DNA from: Rhodoferax sp.
GTDB taxonomy: Bacteria; Pseudomonadota; Gammaproteobacteria; Burkholderiales; Burkholderiaceae_C
Direction: 5' to 3'
Length of the DNA stretch: 64,000 nt
Assembly: GCF_023700745.1 (NCBI RefSeq)
Contig: NZ_JAMPYG010000002.1
Span: 248,001-312,000 of the forward strand
A program made the position numbers and the translations under genes. Positions 11,180 through 20,859 of the stretch are shown here, piece after piece. The notes under the pieces were generated by a model, which saw only the letters and a program-made list of their open reading frames with translations, was not told the DNA's origin and did not search any database. Every line of letters begins with the position of its first letter. The first letter of the stretch is position 1.

Positions 11180-12832
11180 TTATTTGCGGAACATGGCCAG
11201 CATGCGCTGGGTCACGGCGAAACCGCCGAACATATTGATGGCGGTCAGCACGATGGCTGCACCAGCGATCCAGGTGATCAGGCTATTGGGTCGATCCAGT
11301 GCATCCGCAATAGGCGAAATCTGCACCAGCGCGCCAATGGCAATGATGCTGGAAATCGCGTTGGTCACACTCATCAGCGGCGTATGCAGAGCGGGCTTCA
11401 CGTTCCACACCACCATATAGCCGACAAAGCAGGCCAGCACAAACACCGTGAAGTGAGACAAGAACTCCTTGGGTGCACTTGACCCGACCAGCCAGAACAA
11501 AACTGCAACCCCCGCAAACATGATCGCCAACTTGCCACTGGACATCGGGGCGCTGGCTTGGCCGTGACCTTTTTTGGCGGCAGGGGCAGCAGACGGTTTG
11601 GCCGCCGCAGGTGGCGCTGCCGCCACTTTGAGTGCCGGCGGTGGCCAGGTGACTTCACCATTCTTGATGACGGTCAGGCCACGGATGGCGTCGTCCTGCA
11701 TGTTGACATCGACGATGCCGTCCTTGGTCTTGCACAGTTCCTCGGTAAGACGGAACAGGTTGGTCGCGTACAACGTCGATGACTGCTTGGACAAGCGACT
11801 GACCAGGTCGGTATAGCCAACGATGGTGACGCCGTGCTTCACCACGGCCTGGCCGGGCTCTGTCAGCTCGCAGTTACCGCCCTGCTCGGCCGCCATGTCG
11901 ACGATGACGCTGCCCGGCTTCATGCTCTTCACCATCTCGGCGGTGATCAGTTTGGGCGCAGGCTTGCCGGGGATCAGCGCGGTGGTGATGATGATGTCGA
12001 CTTCCCGGGCCTGTTTGGCGTACATCTCGCGCTGGGCCTGCTGGAAGCCCTCGCTCATGACCTTGGCGTAGCCGCCGCCGCCGGAACCTTCCTCCTCGAA
12101 ATCGACCTTGACGAACTCACCGCCCAGGGACACCACCTGGTCGGCCACCTCGGCACGGGTGTCGTTGGCGCGCACGATGGCGCCCAGCCCGGCGGCCGTA
12201 CCGATCGCCGCCAGACCGGCCACGCCGGCACCGGCGATGAAGACCTTGGCTGGCGGGACCTTGCCCGCAGCCGTGATCTGGCCGTTGAAGAAGCGGCCAA
12301 AGGCATTGGCGGCCTCGATGACAGCCCGGTAGCCGGCGACGCCAGCCTGGGAGGTCAGGGCGTCCATCTTCTGGGCACGGCTGAGCATGCGCGGTAGCGA
12401 GTCAATCGCCAGCACGGTCACCTTTTTGGCAGCGAGTTGCTGCATCAACTCGGGATTTTGCGCGGGCCAGATGAAGCCGATCAGGATTTGTCCTTCACGC
12501 ATCAGCGCGACTTCATCGACGGAGGGTGGGCGCACCTTGAACACGATGTCGGACCCAGCCCACAGGGCGGCGGCCGAGTCGGCCACCGTCGCGCCCGCAG
12601 CGCGGTAAGTGTCGTCGGAACAATTCGCGGCATCGCCTGCACCGGATTCGACGGCAACTGAAAACCCCAGTTTGATCAGCTTTTCCACCACCTCCGGCAC
12701 CGTCGCCACGCGTTTTTCCCCCGGGAAAACCTCACACGGCACGCCAATGCGTTGCGCGGTTGGAGTTGATGATGCGGGGGATGGAACGACGGATTTTTCC
12801 GATAAGCCTTGAGTGGTGGCACCAGCTTGCAT
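11180..12832 (-). CDS. pntA: NAD(P) transhydrogenase subunit alpha (single-chain)
   Basis: NAD(H)-binding and first membrane part of the transhydrogenase (550 aa). Domain I covers about residues 28-410, beginning [20 protein letters not shown] and including the loop [21 protein letters not shown]. An Ala/Pro-rich linker follows, then four C-terminal hydrophobic segments. It is the fused alpha form as in E. coli rather than split PntAA/PntAB. The first 27 residues precede the usual start of the family and are Ser/Thr/Ala-rich, so either the true start is later or there is a short extension. First gene of pntA-pntB. Confidence 0.96.
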   Translation of the reverse strand: MQAGATTQGLSEKSVVPSPASSTPTAQRIGVPCEVFPGEKRVATVPEVVEKLIKLGFSVAVESGAGDAANCSDDTYRAAGATVADSAAALWAGSDIVFKVRPPSVDEVALMREGQILIGFIWPAQNPELMQQLAAKKVTVLAIDSLPRMLSRAQKMDALTSQAGVAGYRAVIEAANAFGRFFNGQITAAGKVPPAKVFIAGAGVAGLAAIGTAAGLGAIVRANDTRAEVADQVVSLGGEFVKVDFEEEGSGGGGYAKVMSEGFQQAQREMYAKQAREVDIIITTALIPGKPAPKLITAEMVKSMKPGSVIVDMAAEQGGNCELTEPGQAVVKHGVTIVGYTDLVSRLSKQSSTLYATNLFRLTEELCKTKDGIVDVNMQDDAIRGLTVIKNGEVTWPPPALKVAAAPPAAAKPSAAPAAKKGHGQASAPMSSGKLAIMFAGVAVLFWLVGSSAPKEFLSHFTVFVLACFVGYMVVWNVKPALHTPLMSVTNAISSIIAIGALVQISPIADALDRPNSLITWIAGAAIVLTAINMFGGFAVTQRMLAMFRK

Positions 12833-12995
12833 GAAGCGTCTCCTCGTAAGATGATTGGCAGGTTCTTTAAACCGCAGGAGCTTACCTCAGTTTTTACACT
12901 TTTTTGATTTACGACAAGCCCGCACTTTGATCCACCTCAACGAGTAAGCTGATCCTGGTTTCGGCGCAACGCAGCAAGTTACCGATAATCCTGCC

Positions 12996-13514
12996 ATGAC
13001 AATCCGATGGAAACCCAGCGCCACCGTGGCGGCAATCATTGAACACCATGGCAAATTCCTGCTGGTTGAAGAGCACACCCCCGAGGGTCTGCGCCTGAAC
13101 AACCCGGCTGGCCACCTCGACGAAGGAGAGCGCCTGGTGGACGGCTGTGCCCGCGAGGCACTCGAAGAAACCATGCATCTGTTTACACCGACGCATTTGC
13201 TCGGGATCTACATGTCGCGCTTTCAACGCCCGGCCACCACCAGCCAGGCTTTGGAAGACATCACCTACCTGCGCTTTGCGTTTTGCGGCACGCTGGGCGC
13301 CTTGCAAGCGGGGCGCAGTCTGGACACGGGCATCGTGCGCACCCTGTGGCTGAGTCCGGATGAGATTCGGGCCAGTTCTGCCCGCCACCGCAGCCCGCTC
13401 GTGATCCAGTGCATGGAAGACTATTTGCGGGGACAACGTTATCCGCTGTCCCTGATCCATACCGACACCAACGTGATCGACCCGCAGCCCATCGCCACGG
13501 GTGGCAGCGTATGA
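12996..13514 (+). CDS. nudJ: NUDIX hydrolase, NudJ-like
   Basis: Hydrolase of nucleoside diphosphate-linked compounds (172 aa). In E. coli NudJ removes phosphate from thiamine pyrophosphate precursors and sits beside mnmA, as here. The Nudix box is complete: [20 protein letters not shown], with the REALEE core binding Mg2+. The ATG at 12996 follows a divergent promoter region shared with pntA. The stop codon overlaps the mnmA start as ATGA, so translation is coupled. The assignment to NudJ rather than another Nudix branch rests on this neighbourhood. Confidence 0.85.
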   Translation: MTIRWKPSATVAAIIEHHGKFLLVEEHTPEGLRLNNPAGHLDEGERLVDGCAREALEETMHLFTPTHLLGIYMSRFQRPATTSQALEDITYLRFAFCGTLGALQAGRSLDTGIVRTLWLSPDEIRASSARHRSPLVIQCMEDYLRGQRYPLSLIHTDTNVIDPQPIATGGSV

Positions 13515-14626
13515 GCGGCACGGCCAAACGACAGCGCGTGGTGGTGGGACTGAGCGGTGGCGTCGACTCTGCGGTGACGGCCTGGCTGCTCAAGCAGCAG
13601 GGCCATGAGGTGATCGGCATCTTCATGAAAAACTGGGAAGATGACGATGACAGCGAGTACTGTTCTTCCAACGTCGACTTCGTTGATGCCGCTGCGGTAG
13701 CCGACGTGATTGGGATCGAGATTGAGCACGTCAACTTTGCTGCCGATTACAAGGACCGGGTGTTTGCCGAGTTCCTGCGCGAGTACAGCAGCGGACGCAC
13801 ACCCAACCCCGACATCTTGTGCAACGCCGAGATCAAGTTCAAGGCTTTTCTCGACCATGCCATGCGGCTCGGGGCCGAGAAAATTGCCACCGGGCATTAC
13901 GCCCGTGTGCGCTTCAATGCCCAAACCGGCAGCCATGAATTGCTCAAGGGGCAGGACCCCGCCAAAGACCAAAGCTACTTCCTGCACCGGCTCAACCAGA
14001 AACAACTGGCCAACACCCTGTTTCCAGTGGGCGAATTGCAGAAGACCGAAGTGCGCCGCATTGCACTGGAAATTGGTCTGCCCAACGCCAGAAAGAAGGA
14101 TTCCACCGGCATCTGCTTCATCGGTGAGCGGCCGTTTCGCGAATTCCTGAACCGTTTTATTGCCAAAGAGCCCGGCCCGATCAAGAACGACAGGGGGCAC
14201 ACCATTGGCGAGCATGTGGGTTTGAGCTTTTACACGCTGGGGCAGCGTCAGGGCCTGGGCATTGGCGGCCTCAAAACCAAAGGCGCCCCACGCGGCGGCG
14301 GCGACCACGCGCCCTGGTTCGTGGCGCGCAAGGACATGACCAATAACACCTTGTGGGTGGTGCAGGGCCACGATCACCCGTGGCTGCTGTCACATGAACT
14401 CACGGCACAGGATGCCAGCTGGATTGCGGGGCAGGCGCCCACGGCCACGGCACTGGCCGCCAAAACCCGTTACCGCCAAGCCGATGCCGCGTGCACCTTT
14501 CTGAGCACAACACCAGACACCTTCAACCTGGGCTTTGTCCAGGCACAGTGGGCCGTCACGCCCGGCCAATCCGCCGTGCTTTACGACGGCGAGATCTGCC
14601 TCGGCGGCGGCATCATCACCAACTAA
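13511..14626 (+). CDS. mnmA: tRNA 2-thiouridine(34) synthase MnmA
   Basis: ATP-pyrophosphatase (371 aa) that thiolates U34 of Lys, Glu and Gln tRNAs using persulfide sulfur delivered by the Tus relay. The PP-loop is [18 protein letters not shown]. The two catalytic Cys lie in [12 protein letters not shown] and [13 protein letters not shown]. The start at 13511 overlaps the upstream Nudix gene by 4 bp; the same frame continues upstream but only out of frame of known MnmA N-termini. It is convergent with, and overlaps by 4 bp, the CsoR-like gene. A TusA-family gene is at 49131. Confidence 0.97.
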   Translation: MSGTAKRQRVVVGLSGGVDSAVTAWLLKQQGHEVIGIFMKNWEDDDDSEYCSSNVDFVDAAAVADVIGIEIEHVNFAADYKDRVFAEFLREYSSGRTPNPDILCNAEIKFKAFLDHAMRLGAEKIATGHYARVRFNAQTGSHELLKGQDPAKDQSYFLHRLNQKQLANTLFPVGELQKTEVRRIALEIGLPNARKKDSTGICFIGERPFREFLNRFIAKEPGPIKNDRGHTIGEHVGLSFYTLGQRQGLGIGGLKTKGAPRGGGDHAPWFVARKDMTNNTLWVVQGHDHPWLLSHELTAQDASWIAGQAPTATALAAKTRYRQADAACTFLSTTPDTFNLGFVQAQWAVTPGQSAVLYDGEICLGGGIITN

Positions 14627-14913
14627 CCCATGCGCGACAGCAGGTTTTCCATGTCTTTGAGCATGGTGTCCATGCTGTCTTTTTGAGTTGGGTCAGGCTT
14701 CAAGCAGGATGACAGTTCTTGCTCCATGAAGCACATGGTCATGCGAAGGTAGGTGCTGTCAAGCGCCTTGCGCACGGCGGCAAACTGCTGACTGATCTTG
14801 AGGCAGCTCTCCCCCTCTTCGAGCATGCGCTGAACGCCGCGAATCTGGCCTTCAGCCCGCCGCAAACGGTTGAGCACTTCGGCACGGGCGGACTCATTGG
14901 TCAAAACGGTCAT
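14623..14913 (-). CDS. CsoR/RcnR/FrmR-family transcriptional repressor with atypical ligand set
   Basis: Small all-helical DNA-binding repressor (96 aa, DUF156 family). The family core is clear: [20 protein letters not shown] then [18 protein letters not shown]. Cys37 matches the conserved first Cys of the family. Aligning by the AAVR segment, the position of the copper/formaldehyde-sensing His is Phe62 and the position of the second CsoR/CstR Cys is Glu66; instead there are Cys61 and Cys70. It is therefore not a standard Cu sensor, formaldehyde sensor or CstR persulfide sensor. It is the last gene of the RND efflux operon and probably autoregulates it. Confidence 0.85.
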   Translation of the reverse strand: MTVLTNESARAEVLNRLRRAEGQIRGVQRMLEEGESCLKISQQFAAVRKALDSTYLRMTMCFMEQELSSCLKPDPTQKDSMDTMLKDMENLLSRMG

Positions 14914-14929
14914 GTCGAGAACCTACCAC

Positions 14930-15154
14930 TTAATTGGCACAGCCAACTTTTGACTCTGGCACACCCAGTTTTTTCAGGATGATGCCAAGGGGGCAAAAAT
15001 TGGTAAAGCCGGATTGAAACAAATTGGCGCCCACAAAAGCCGTGAAGGCCAGTGCCCACTTGCTGACGAACAGCGGACTGCCCTCGACCCCCAATGCCAG
15101 GGAGATCATGATGAACAGACCCGCAAAAACCAGAATATAACGTTGAACGGTCAT
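14930..15154 (-). CDS. DUF2892 (YgaP-type) membrane protein
   Basis: Small inner-membrane protein, 74 aa from the ATG at 15154 (MTVQRYILVFAGLFIMISLA). It has two hydrophobic hairpin segments and the family signature NFCPLGIILKKLGV. It corresponds to the membrane part of YgaP-like proteins without a rhodanese domain. DUF2892 genes are often found beside sulfide/persulfide or metal stress genes. It lies between the RND pump gene and the CsoR-like repressor gene, 16 bp from the latter. Confidence 0.82.
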   Translation of the reverse strand: MTVQRYILVFAGLFIMISLALGVEGSPLFVSKWALAFTAFVGANLFQSGFTNFCPLGIILKKLGVPESKVGCAN

Positions 15155-15183
15155 GGCAATAGCTCCTAAAAGAACAGTGAAAA

Positions 15184-18100
15184 TCAAGTTGAATGCGTTT
15201 GATCGAGAACAACCGGCGCCTCTGCGTGCGCTTCGTTACGGCGCCGGTAGAGCGCGTAATACAACACCGGGATCACCACCAGCGTGAGCAGGGTCGACAC
15301 CAGAATACCGAAAATCAGGGAAATGGCGAGCCCGTTGAAAATAGGATCGTCCAGAATAAAAAAGGCGCCGATCATCGCCGCCAGACCGGTCAGGGCAATG
15401 GGCTGGGCGCGCACGGCGGCCGACTGCACCACGGCCTCCTTGAACGCCACGCCTTGCGCGACCTGCAACTCGATAAAGTCCACCAGCAAAATGGAGTTGC
15501 GCACGATGATGCCGGCCAGCGCGATCATGCCGATCATCGAAGTGGCGGTGAACTGCGCACCCAGCAGGGCATGCCCCGGCATGACGCCAATGAGGGTCAG
15601 CGGAATCGGCGCCATGATCACCAGCGGGGTCAAATAGCTCCTGAATTGCGCCACCACCAACAGGTAAATCAGGATCAGGCCCACCCCATAAGCGGCCCCC
15701 ATGTCACGGAACGTGTCATAGGTGATCTGCCATTCGCCATCCCACTTGACCGAATACTGGCGGAATGGGTCGCTGGGCTGGCTGATCCAGTACTCGCCCA
15801 ATGTACCCGTGCCCGGCAAGGCAGCAGCCTGCAACTTGTCACGAATGGCAAACAGGCCATACAGCGGTGAATCCAGCTTGCCCGCCATATCGCCAAAGAC
15901 GTAGCTGACGCCTTGCAAGTCCTTGGTGTAAAAGGGTTTGTCAATCACACCCTGCTCGACGTCGACCAACTCGGACAGCGGCACCATCCGGCCATTGGCG
16001 GCGCGCAGCGGCATGGCCAGAATGGCATCCAGCCCCACCTGCTCACCCAGTGGCAACTGCAGGCGCACCGGCACCGGGTATTTGCTATGGTCGTCATGCA
16101 GATACGCTGCATCGACGCCGTTGAGTGCCATGGCCGCGGTCTGAGCCACCATCGCCACCGGAATCCCAAGGGATTCAGCACGCTGACGGCGTACCCGAAG
16201 GTAAACACGCGGCGCATCGTCCTTGAGCGAGGTGTCCACGCCCACAACGTCGGCAGTGGCGCTGAACGCTTGCGCCACCCGGCGCGCCAGCGCCTGACGC
16301 CCGGCTTCATCCGGGCCATAGACCTCGGCCACCAGCGGCGACATCACCGGTGGTCCGGGTGGCACTTCGACCACCTTGACGACGGCATGGTGACGTGCGC
16401 CAATTTTTTCCAGCGCCGGACGCAAGCGCTGCGCGATGGCGTGGCTCTTGTCGCTGCGGTGCTTCTTGTCCACCAGATTGACCTGCACATCACCCTGTTC
16501 GGCATCGGCGCGCAGGTAATACTGGCGCACCAAACCATTGAAGGTAATCGGCGATGCCGTGCCGGCATAGGCCTGCAGGTTCAACACTTCGGGTTGCTGT
16601 GCCAGATAGGCACCCAGCTCATGCAGTGCGGCCGCGGTATTTTCAAGCGGCGTGCCGGCCGGCATTTCGACCACCACCTGGAATTCGCTCTTGTTGTCAA
16701 AAGGCAGCATTTTCAGAACGACCCACTGCACCAGCGTCAGACCGACCGAGAGCAGTAGCGCCGCCAAAATGCCCGCGAGCAACAGCCAGCGCTTTTTGGC
16801 ACTGTTCAAAAATGGCGTCAGTACCCAGGCGAACAGGCGCTGCAGCTTTGGCCCCAAGCCGGCGGGTTGTGCCGGCATGCCATCACCGTGGGGGTGCTGG
16901 CGCATCATTTTCAGCGCCAACCAAGGCGTCACAGTAAAGGCAATGAGCAGGGAAATAGCCATGCCCATGCTGGCGTTGATCGGGATCGGGCTCATATAGG
17001 GGCCCATCAAACCACTGACAAACGCCATTGGCAGCAAGGCTGCAATCACCGTCAGCGTGGCCAGAATAGTGGGCCCACCGACTTCATCCACAGCCGCCGG
17101 AATGATCTCGCGCAGGCCCCGCTCGGGGTACAGGTTTTGATGGCGATGGATGTTTTCCACTACCACAATGGCATCATCGACCAGAATACCAATGGAGAAA
17201 ATCAGCGCAAACAGGGACACCCGGTTCAGGGTAAAGCCCCAGGCCCATGATGCGAACAGTGTGGCAGTCAAGGTCAATATGACAGCCGCCCCCACGATCA
17301 CCGCCTCACGCCGCCCCAGCGCAAAACCCACCAGCAAAATCACCGAGCCGGTGGCAAAGGCCAGCTTCTGGATCAGCTTGTTGGCTTTTTCCGCTGCCGT
17401 TTCACCATAATCCCGGGTGATGGTGGCCTGTATGTTGCCGGGAATCACCGTATTGCCGAGCTCCTGCACCCGCAGGCGTACCGCACCGGCAACATCCACC
17501 GCGTTGGTTCCCGGCTTTTTGGTCACGGTCAGGGTGAGTGCCGGATAGACACCGCCGGCAGCCACGCCATCATCGGCAGCAGCGGCACCCAAAGAAGCAG
17601 CCACCCCTGGTGTGTACCAGACATAGCGCTGCGGCAATTGCGCACCGGTCTCAATGCGCGCCACTTCACGCAGGTAAACCGGTAAGCCCTTGCTGACACC
17701 CACCACCAAGTCACCGACATCCTGCGCCGTGCGCAGGAATTCACCCGTTTCCACGCTCAGCATCTGTCCGCCAGGCACTTGTGGGTCGAGCACGGTACCG
17801 GAGGGCATGCTGGCGTTGGCGGCTGCCAGCGTGGCCTTGAGCGACAACACATCGACCCCGCGCTCACGCAGGCGGACCGGATCCAGCCACACATGCACGG
17901 CGCGCTCCGGACCACCGATGGTTTGCACCTCGCGCGTCCCTGGCACACGCTTCAATTCGGCCTCGACCGTATGCGCCACCCGCTCAAGATCGACGGCAGG
18001 CAGGGCGTCCTTGCTCCACAAGGTCACGGCCAGCACGGGCACATCATCAATGCCCTTGGGCTTGACGATGGGCGTGAGCGTGCCCAGCTCGCGCGGCAAC

Positions 18101-18486
18101 CAATCCTGGTTGGCGTTAAGCACGTCATACAGGCGCACCAGCGCCTCGGTGCGCGGCACGCCCACCTTGAACTGCACCGTCAGTACCGCCATACCCGGAC
18201 GCGCCACCGAGTACGTGTGCTCAATACCCGCTATCTGGCTGAGCACCTGCTCGGCAGGACGCGCCACCATGTTGTGCACATCGACACTGCTGGCGCCGGG
18301 AAAGGGAATCAGCACATTGGCCATGGTGACGTTGATTTGCGGCTCTTCTTCACGCGGCGTCACCAGCACAGCAAACAGGCCCAGCAGCAGCGCCACCAAA
18401 GCCAGCAAGGGCGTGATGGCGTTGCGCTTGAATGCCTTCGCCATCCGCCCGGAAATACCCAATGGGGATTGATTCGACATGCTCAT
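15184..18486 (-). CDS. RND-family efflux pump, inner membrane permease
   Basis: Large proton-driven efflux transporter, about 1100 aa from the ATG at 18486 (MSMSNQSPLG; a second Met follows two residues later). The usual duplicated plan is present: TM1 after the cytoplasmic N-terminus, two large periplasmic loops and about twelve TM helices. TM4 carries ILVDDAIVVVENIHRHQN, with the paired Asp typical of hydrophobe/amphiphile (HAE) pumps rather than heavy-metal CusA types. The phrase TPREEEPQI after TM1 is typical of a widespread single-operon subfamily. One base separates it from the adaptor gene. The substrate is unknown. Confidence 0.93.
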   Translation of the reverse strand: MSMSNQSPLGISGRMAKAFKRNAITPLLALVALLLGLFAVLVTPREEEPQINVTMANVLIPFPGASSVDVHNMVARPAEQVLSQIAGIEHTYSVARPGMAVLTVQFKVGVPRTEALVRLYDVLNANQDWLPRELGTLTPIVKPKGIDDVPVLAVTLWSKDALPAVDLERVAHTVEAELKRVPGTREVQTIGGPERAVHVWLDPVRLRERGVDVLSLKATLAAANASMPSGTVLDPQVPGGQMLSVETGEFLRTAQDVGDLVVGVSKGLPVYLREVARIETGAQLPQRYVWYTPGVAASLGAAAADDGVAAGGVYPALTLTVTKKPGTNAVDVAGAVRLRVQELGNTVIPGNIQATITRDYGETAAEKANKLIQKLAFATGSVILLVGFALGRREAVIVGAAVILTLTATLFASWAWGFTLNRVSLFALIFSIGILVDDAIVVVENIHRHQNLYPERGLREIIPAAVDEVGGPTILATLTVIAALLPMAFVSGLMGPYMSPIPINASMGMAISLLIAFTVTPWLALKMMRQHPHGDGMPAQPAGLGPKLQRLFAWVLTPFLNSAKKRWLLLAGILAALLLSVGLTLVQWVVLKMLPFDNKSEFQVVVEMPAGTPLENTAAALHELGAYLAQQPEVLNLQAYAGTASPITFNGLVRQYYLRADAEQGDVQVNLVDKKHRSDKSHAIAQRLRPALEKIGARHHAVVKVVEVPPGPPVMSPLVAEVYGPDEAGRQALARRVAQAFSATADVVGVDTSLKDDAPRVYLRVRRQRAESLGIPVAMVAQTAAMALNGVDAAYLHDDHSKYPVPVRLQLPLGEQVGLDAILAMPLRAANGRMVPLSELVDVEQGVIDKPFYTKDLQGVSYVFGDMAGKLDSPLYGLFAIRDKLQAAALPGTGTLGEYWISQPSDPFRQYSVKWDGEWQITYDTFRDMGAAYGVGLILIYLLVVAQFRSYLTPLVIMAPIPLTLIGVMPGHALLGAQFTATSMIGMIALAGIIVRNSILLVDFIELQVAQGVAFKEAVVQSAAVRAQPIALTGLAAMIGAFFILDDPIFNGLAISLIFGILVSTLLTLVVIPVLYYALYRRRNEAHAEAPVVLDQTHST

Positions 18487-18487
18487 C

Positions 18488-19585
18488 TCACTTGGCTGCA
18501 CCGCCAACAGCCTGGGCTCCTGCCAGGCCGGCACGCACCGGGTCCAGCGCGACACGGTCGGCCACGCTCAGGCCCGCCAGCACTTCAACGCCCTGAGCGC
18601 CATGGTCCGCCCCCAGGCGAATTGCCTTGAGTGCAAAGCCCTGGCCTGAGACCACATATACCGCCGTCAACTCACCCCGGCGCAAGACCGCTGAAGCCGG
18701 CATCAGCAAACGTTGCGACTGGCCTGCGGCAAAACGCACCCGCACCTGCTGCCCTGGCAGCAGGCCCTTGCTTGCGCTGGCAGGCAATTCCAGACGCCAT
18801 TCAATGGTTTGCGACACCGCATCGGCGGTGGGCAAATGACTGGTCTGACTGGGTCGTACCCATTGCAGCGACCCGTCAGCCGTGCTGACTTGCACCTCCA
18901 CCGCGGCGCTGCCCTGCACCTGGACGGAGCGCGACACCGGCACCTGCACCACTGCCCTCAGGGGCAAGGGCGCGTACAACGTCAACAGCGGCTTGCCAGG
19001 AAAAGCCAGATCGCCCACCTCCGAGACGGTTTGCAACACAAAGGCGTCGAACGGCGCGGTCACCCGGGTAAAGCCCTGCGACAAGCCGGACTGCTTTTCG
19101 CCCGCACTGGCCTGGTCACGTCCCGCTTGCGCTGATTTGAGCTGGGCATCGGCGGTGTCCATGGCGGCCTTGCTGACAAACCCCTGGGCCAGCAACTCAC
19201 GGGTGCGATCAAAGTTGGCTTGTGCGTTACGCAGCTCAGCCTGCGCCTGCGCCGCCTGGGCACGGCTGCGCTGCACGCCGGCCTGGGTTTCTCGGTCGTC
19301 GATGGTGGCCAGCAACTGCCCGGCACGCACCGGATCTCCCGCCTTGACAGCCAGCGTAACAAGCCGCCCCGACGCCTGCGCCGATACGGTGCTTTGCTTG
19401 ACCGGCTGCACCACGCCATCCATCTCGAATCCGCTACCGACGGCCCTCAACTGGACCGCCGCCACATTGACTTGCTGCAACGTCTGGGCGGCCACCGGCG
19501 CCATCGCCAAAGACATCAGCACAAGCCATGCCAATCCCAACCGCTCTGATTGAACCCAGGAACGCCATAAAAAAGACTTTTGCAT
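18488..19585 (-). CDS. RND efflux periplasmic adaptor (membrane fusion protein)
   Basis: HlyD/AcrA-type periplasmic adaptor, 365 aa from the ATG at 19585, chosen because AAGGAAG precedes it. An N-terminal signal sequence ends near AMAPVAAQ. Then come a biotinyl-lipoyl-like half (VSAQASGRLVTLAVKAGDPV), a coiled-coil hairpin rich in Ala/Gln (SRAQAAQAQAELRNAQ), the second lipoyl half (RVTAPFDAFVLQTVSEVGD) and beta-barrel domains. First gene of adaptor-pump-DUF2892-repressor. No outer-membrane TolC-like gene is present, so the pump must borrow one. Confidence 0.92.
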   Translation of the reverse strand: MQKSFLWRSWVQSERLGLAWLVLMSLAMAPVAAQTLQQVNVAAVQLRAVGSGFEMDGVVQPVKQSTVSAQASGRLVTLAVKAGDPVRAGQLLATIDDRETQAGVQRSRAQAAQAQAELRNAQANFDRTRELLAQGFVSKAAMDTADAQLKSAQAGRDQASAGEKQSGLSQGFTRVTAPFDAFVLQTVSEVGDLAFPGKPLLTLYAPLPLRAVVQVPVSRSVQVQGSAAVEVQVSTADGSLQWVRPSQTSHLPTADAVSQTIEWRLELPASASKGLLPGQQVRVRFAAGQSQRLLMPASAVLRRGELTAVYVVSGQGFALKAIRLGADHGAQGVEVLAGLSVADRVALDPVRAGLAGAQAVGGAAK

Positions 19586-19599
19586 AAAGCTTCCTTTAA

Positions 19600-19640
19600 A
19601 TACTGTACCTAGTATATTTGAATACCCCCGGCAGTACATG
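19600..19640 (-). promoter_or_regulatory. Candidate operator/promoter of the RND efflux operon
   Basis: Just upstream of the adaptor start there is an inverted repeat ATACT-N6-AGTAT (about 19600-19615) and, 8-12 bp further, on the minus strand, TACTGCCGGGGGTATT (19621-19636). GGGGGTAT is the G-tract half-site known from CsoR-type operators; the other half is imperfect. The binding of the operon's own CsoR-like repressor here is inferred. Confidence 0.4.
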
Positions 19641-19729
19641 TAAGTGGAGAAATGACCTCACAAATTCACGCCCTGGTGTCCTCCTGCCATGGCTGACGAT
19701 GGCGCCCTCAGGGCAAAAATAAAGTCGGT

Positions 19730-19742
19730 GAATATTATTTTT
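19730..19742 (+). repeat. 13-bp element GAATATTATTTTT, copy 1
   Basis: Lies about 100 bp upstream of the -24 element of the sigma-54 promoter at 19844. An exact inverted copy is at 20860-20872. The match extends with two G before and TAC after, allowing one variable base on each side. The position suits an activator-binding site. AT-rich composition makes chance similarity more likely. Confidence 0.45.
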
Positions 19743-19843
19743 GTACCAGACACATAACAAGTGGCCACCCTGACCACGAAAAAACAACGCAAATACGATG
19801 CAAATCGTTGATTTAAAAGGAATTATTAACAAATTTAAATCTT

Positions 19844-19860
19844 CGGCACAACTATTGCTT
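19844..19860 (+). promoter_or_regulatory. Sigma-54 promoter of the single-domain response regulator
   Basis: CGGCACAACTATTGCT: GG at 19845-19846 and GC at 19857-19858 with exactly 10 bp between, as required for -24/-12 elements. It matches the consensus TGGCACG-N4-TTGCT at most positions. The expected transcription start is about 19869, 27 nt before the ATG at 19896. Confidence 0.72.
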
Positions 19861-19895
19861 CTGTTTTGTCAGACTGTGACTGCGAGGTAATCAAA

Positions 19896-20315
19896 ATGAT
19901 TAAAGATACAAAAATCCTGGTCGTTGACGATGAAGAGGTCGTTCGACTCAGTTATGCCAGATCACTGGCAAGCAACCATTGCAAGGTCGAAATGGTCAGC
20001 AACGGACCCGATGCCTTGGAGGTGATGGGGCAACGCCCCTTTGATGTGGTCTTGCTTGATCTATTGATGCCCGGCATGAATGGCATGGCCGTTCTCAGCA
20101 CCATCAAGCAGCGATGGCCCGAAAGTGAAGTCATCATCATCACCGGCTACCCGGCCCTGGAAACGGCCAAAGAGGCCGTCACGCTGGGCGCCTACGATTA
20201 CTTGGCCAAACCCGCCGGTCCGGACGATATTGTCAATGCAACCCACAGTGCCATGATGCACAAACAATGGACCTTGCGCAGCGATCAAGCGTCGTCGTCC
20301 GCAGGCATGCATTGA
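19896..20315 (+). CDS. Single-domain response regulator (CheY-like)
   Basis: Stand-alone receiver protein of 139 aa with no output domain. Acidic pocket DDEE at 11-14, phospho-acceptor Asp55 in VVLLDLLMPGMNG, Thr83 and Lys105 (LAKPAGPDD) are all present, so it should accept phosphate. The ATG at 19896 is preferred over an upstream TTG in the same frame at 19866, because GAGG lies just before it and the sigma-54 start would fall near 19869. It has an 18-residue C-terminal tail. Likely partner: the haem-motif sensor kinase of this locus, or a phosphate sink for it. Confidence 0.9.
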   Translation: MIKDTKILVVDDEEVVRLSYARSLASNHCKVEMVSNGPDALEVMGQRPFDVVLLDLLMPGMNGMAVLSTIKQRWPESEVIIITGYPALETAKEAVTLGAYDYLAKPAGPDDIVNATHSAMMHKQWTLRSDQASSSAGMH

Positions 20316-20341
20316 TCCGGAAGAAAAAGCCCCCCCGGATC
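20314..20341. terminator. Hairpin between convergent response regulator and cytochrome c genes
   Basis: GATCCGG (20314-20320) pairs with CCGGATC (20335-20341) around a 14-nt loop. It begins in the response regulator stop codon and ends just before the cytochrome stop. No long T run, so at best a weak bidirectional terminator. Confidence 0.45.
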
Positions 20342-20346
20342 AAGTC

Positions 20347-20700
20347 TTATCGGGACAAAATCCAGTCAACGACATTCTTGATATCGTTCGCATCCTGGGA
20401 CGCGATAACCTTGTGCGTCTCTTCCGTACCATCCTTCATCTTGACTTTGGGCGCCTTGGTGATGGAGTCTGTCAGCTTGGCTTGTGCATCGGCCTTACCT
20501 TTCCATTTCTCGGCAATGCTCTTGAATGACGCCGCCTTTTTGTCCTTGTCAACCGCGTGGCATTTCAGGCAATCACTTTTTTTAGCCAAAGAAGTCGCCG
20601 CATCGGCATCAACGGCGCCATAGGACGCGGTCGTTAACGAGGCCATCAGCAGCCCCAGAGTTGACAAATTGATCAGTTTTTGGGAAATAGGAAATTTCAT
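20347..20700 (-). CDS. Periplasmic monohaem cytochrome c (class I)
   Basis: Soluble c-type cytochrome of 117 aa. The signal peptide is MKFPISQKLINLSTLGLLMA through about residue 29. One haem motif is present, CLKCH near residue 44, and the later segment KAPKVKMKDGTEET probably supplies the Met axial ligand. The size matches small c551/c552-type electron carriers. It is transcribed towards the single-domain response regulator, and its own promoter region shows a sigma-54-like element at 20824-20840. It may carry electrons to or from the nine-haem cytochrome encoded nearby. Confidence 0.9.
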   Translation of the reverse strand: MKFPISQKLINLSTLGLLMASLTTASYGAVDADAATSLAKKSDCLKCHAVDKDKKAASFKSIAEKWKGKADAQAKLTDSITKAPKVKMKDGTEETHKVIASQDANDIKNVVDWILSR

Positions 20701-20823
20701 TGCGAGTCAGCCTTTGCTTTGTTGTCACTGGGAAGCGGCCACAGCAACGGCTCCGTTGTCGAGAACCTTGTGACCCTTGCGCACCGTGAGAATTGCGCTG
20801 TAAAAATTCTAGAACCGACTTTC

Positions 20824-20840
20824 TGCAAGACACAAGCCCT
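20824..20840 (-). promoter_or_regulatory. Candidate sigma-54 promoter of the cytochrome c gene
   Basis: On the minus strand GGGCTTGTGTCTTGCA: the GG and GC dinucleotides are 10 bp apart, and GGC and TTGCA match consensus. The first T and the CACG positions are less good. The predicted start near 20814 leaves a leader of about 113 nt. Confidence 0.45.
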
Positions 20841-20859
20841 CCGGTCAACTTAACTGTAT

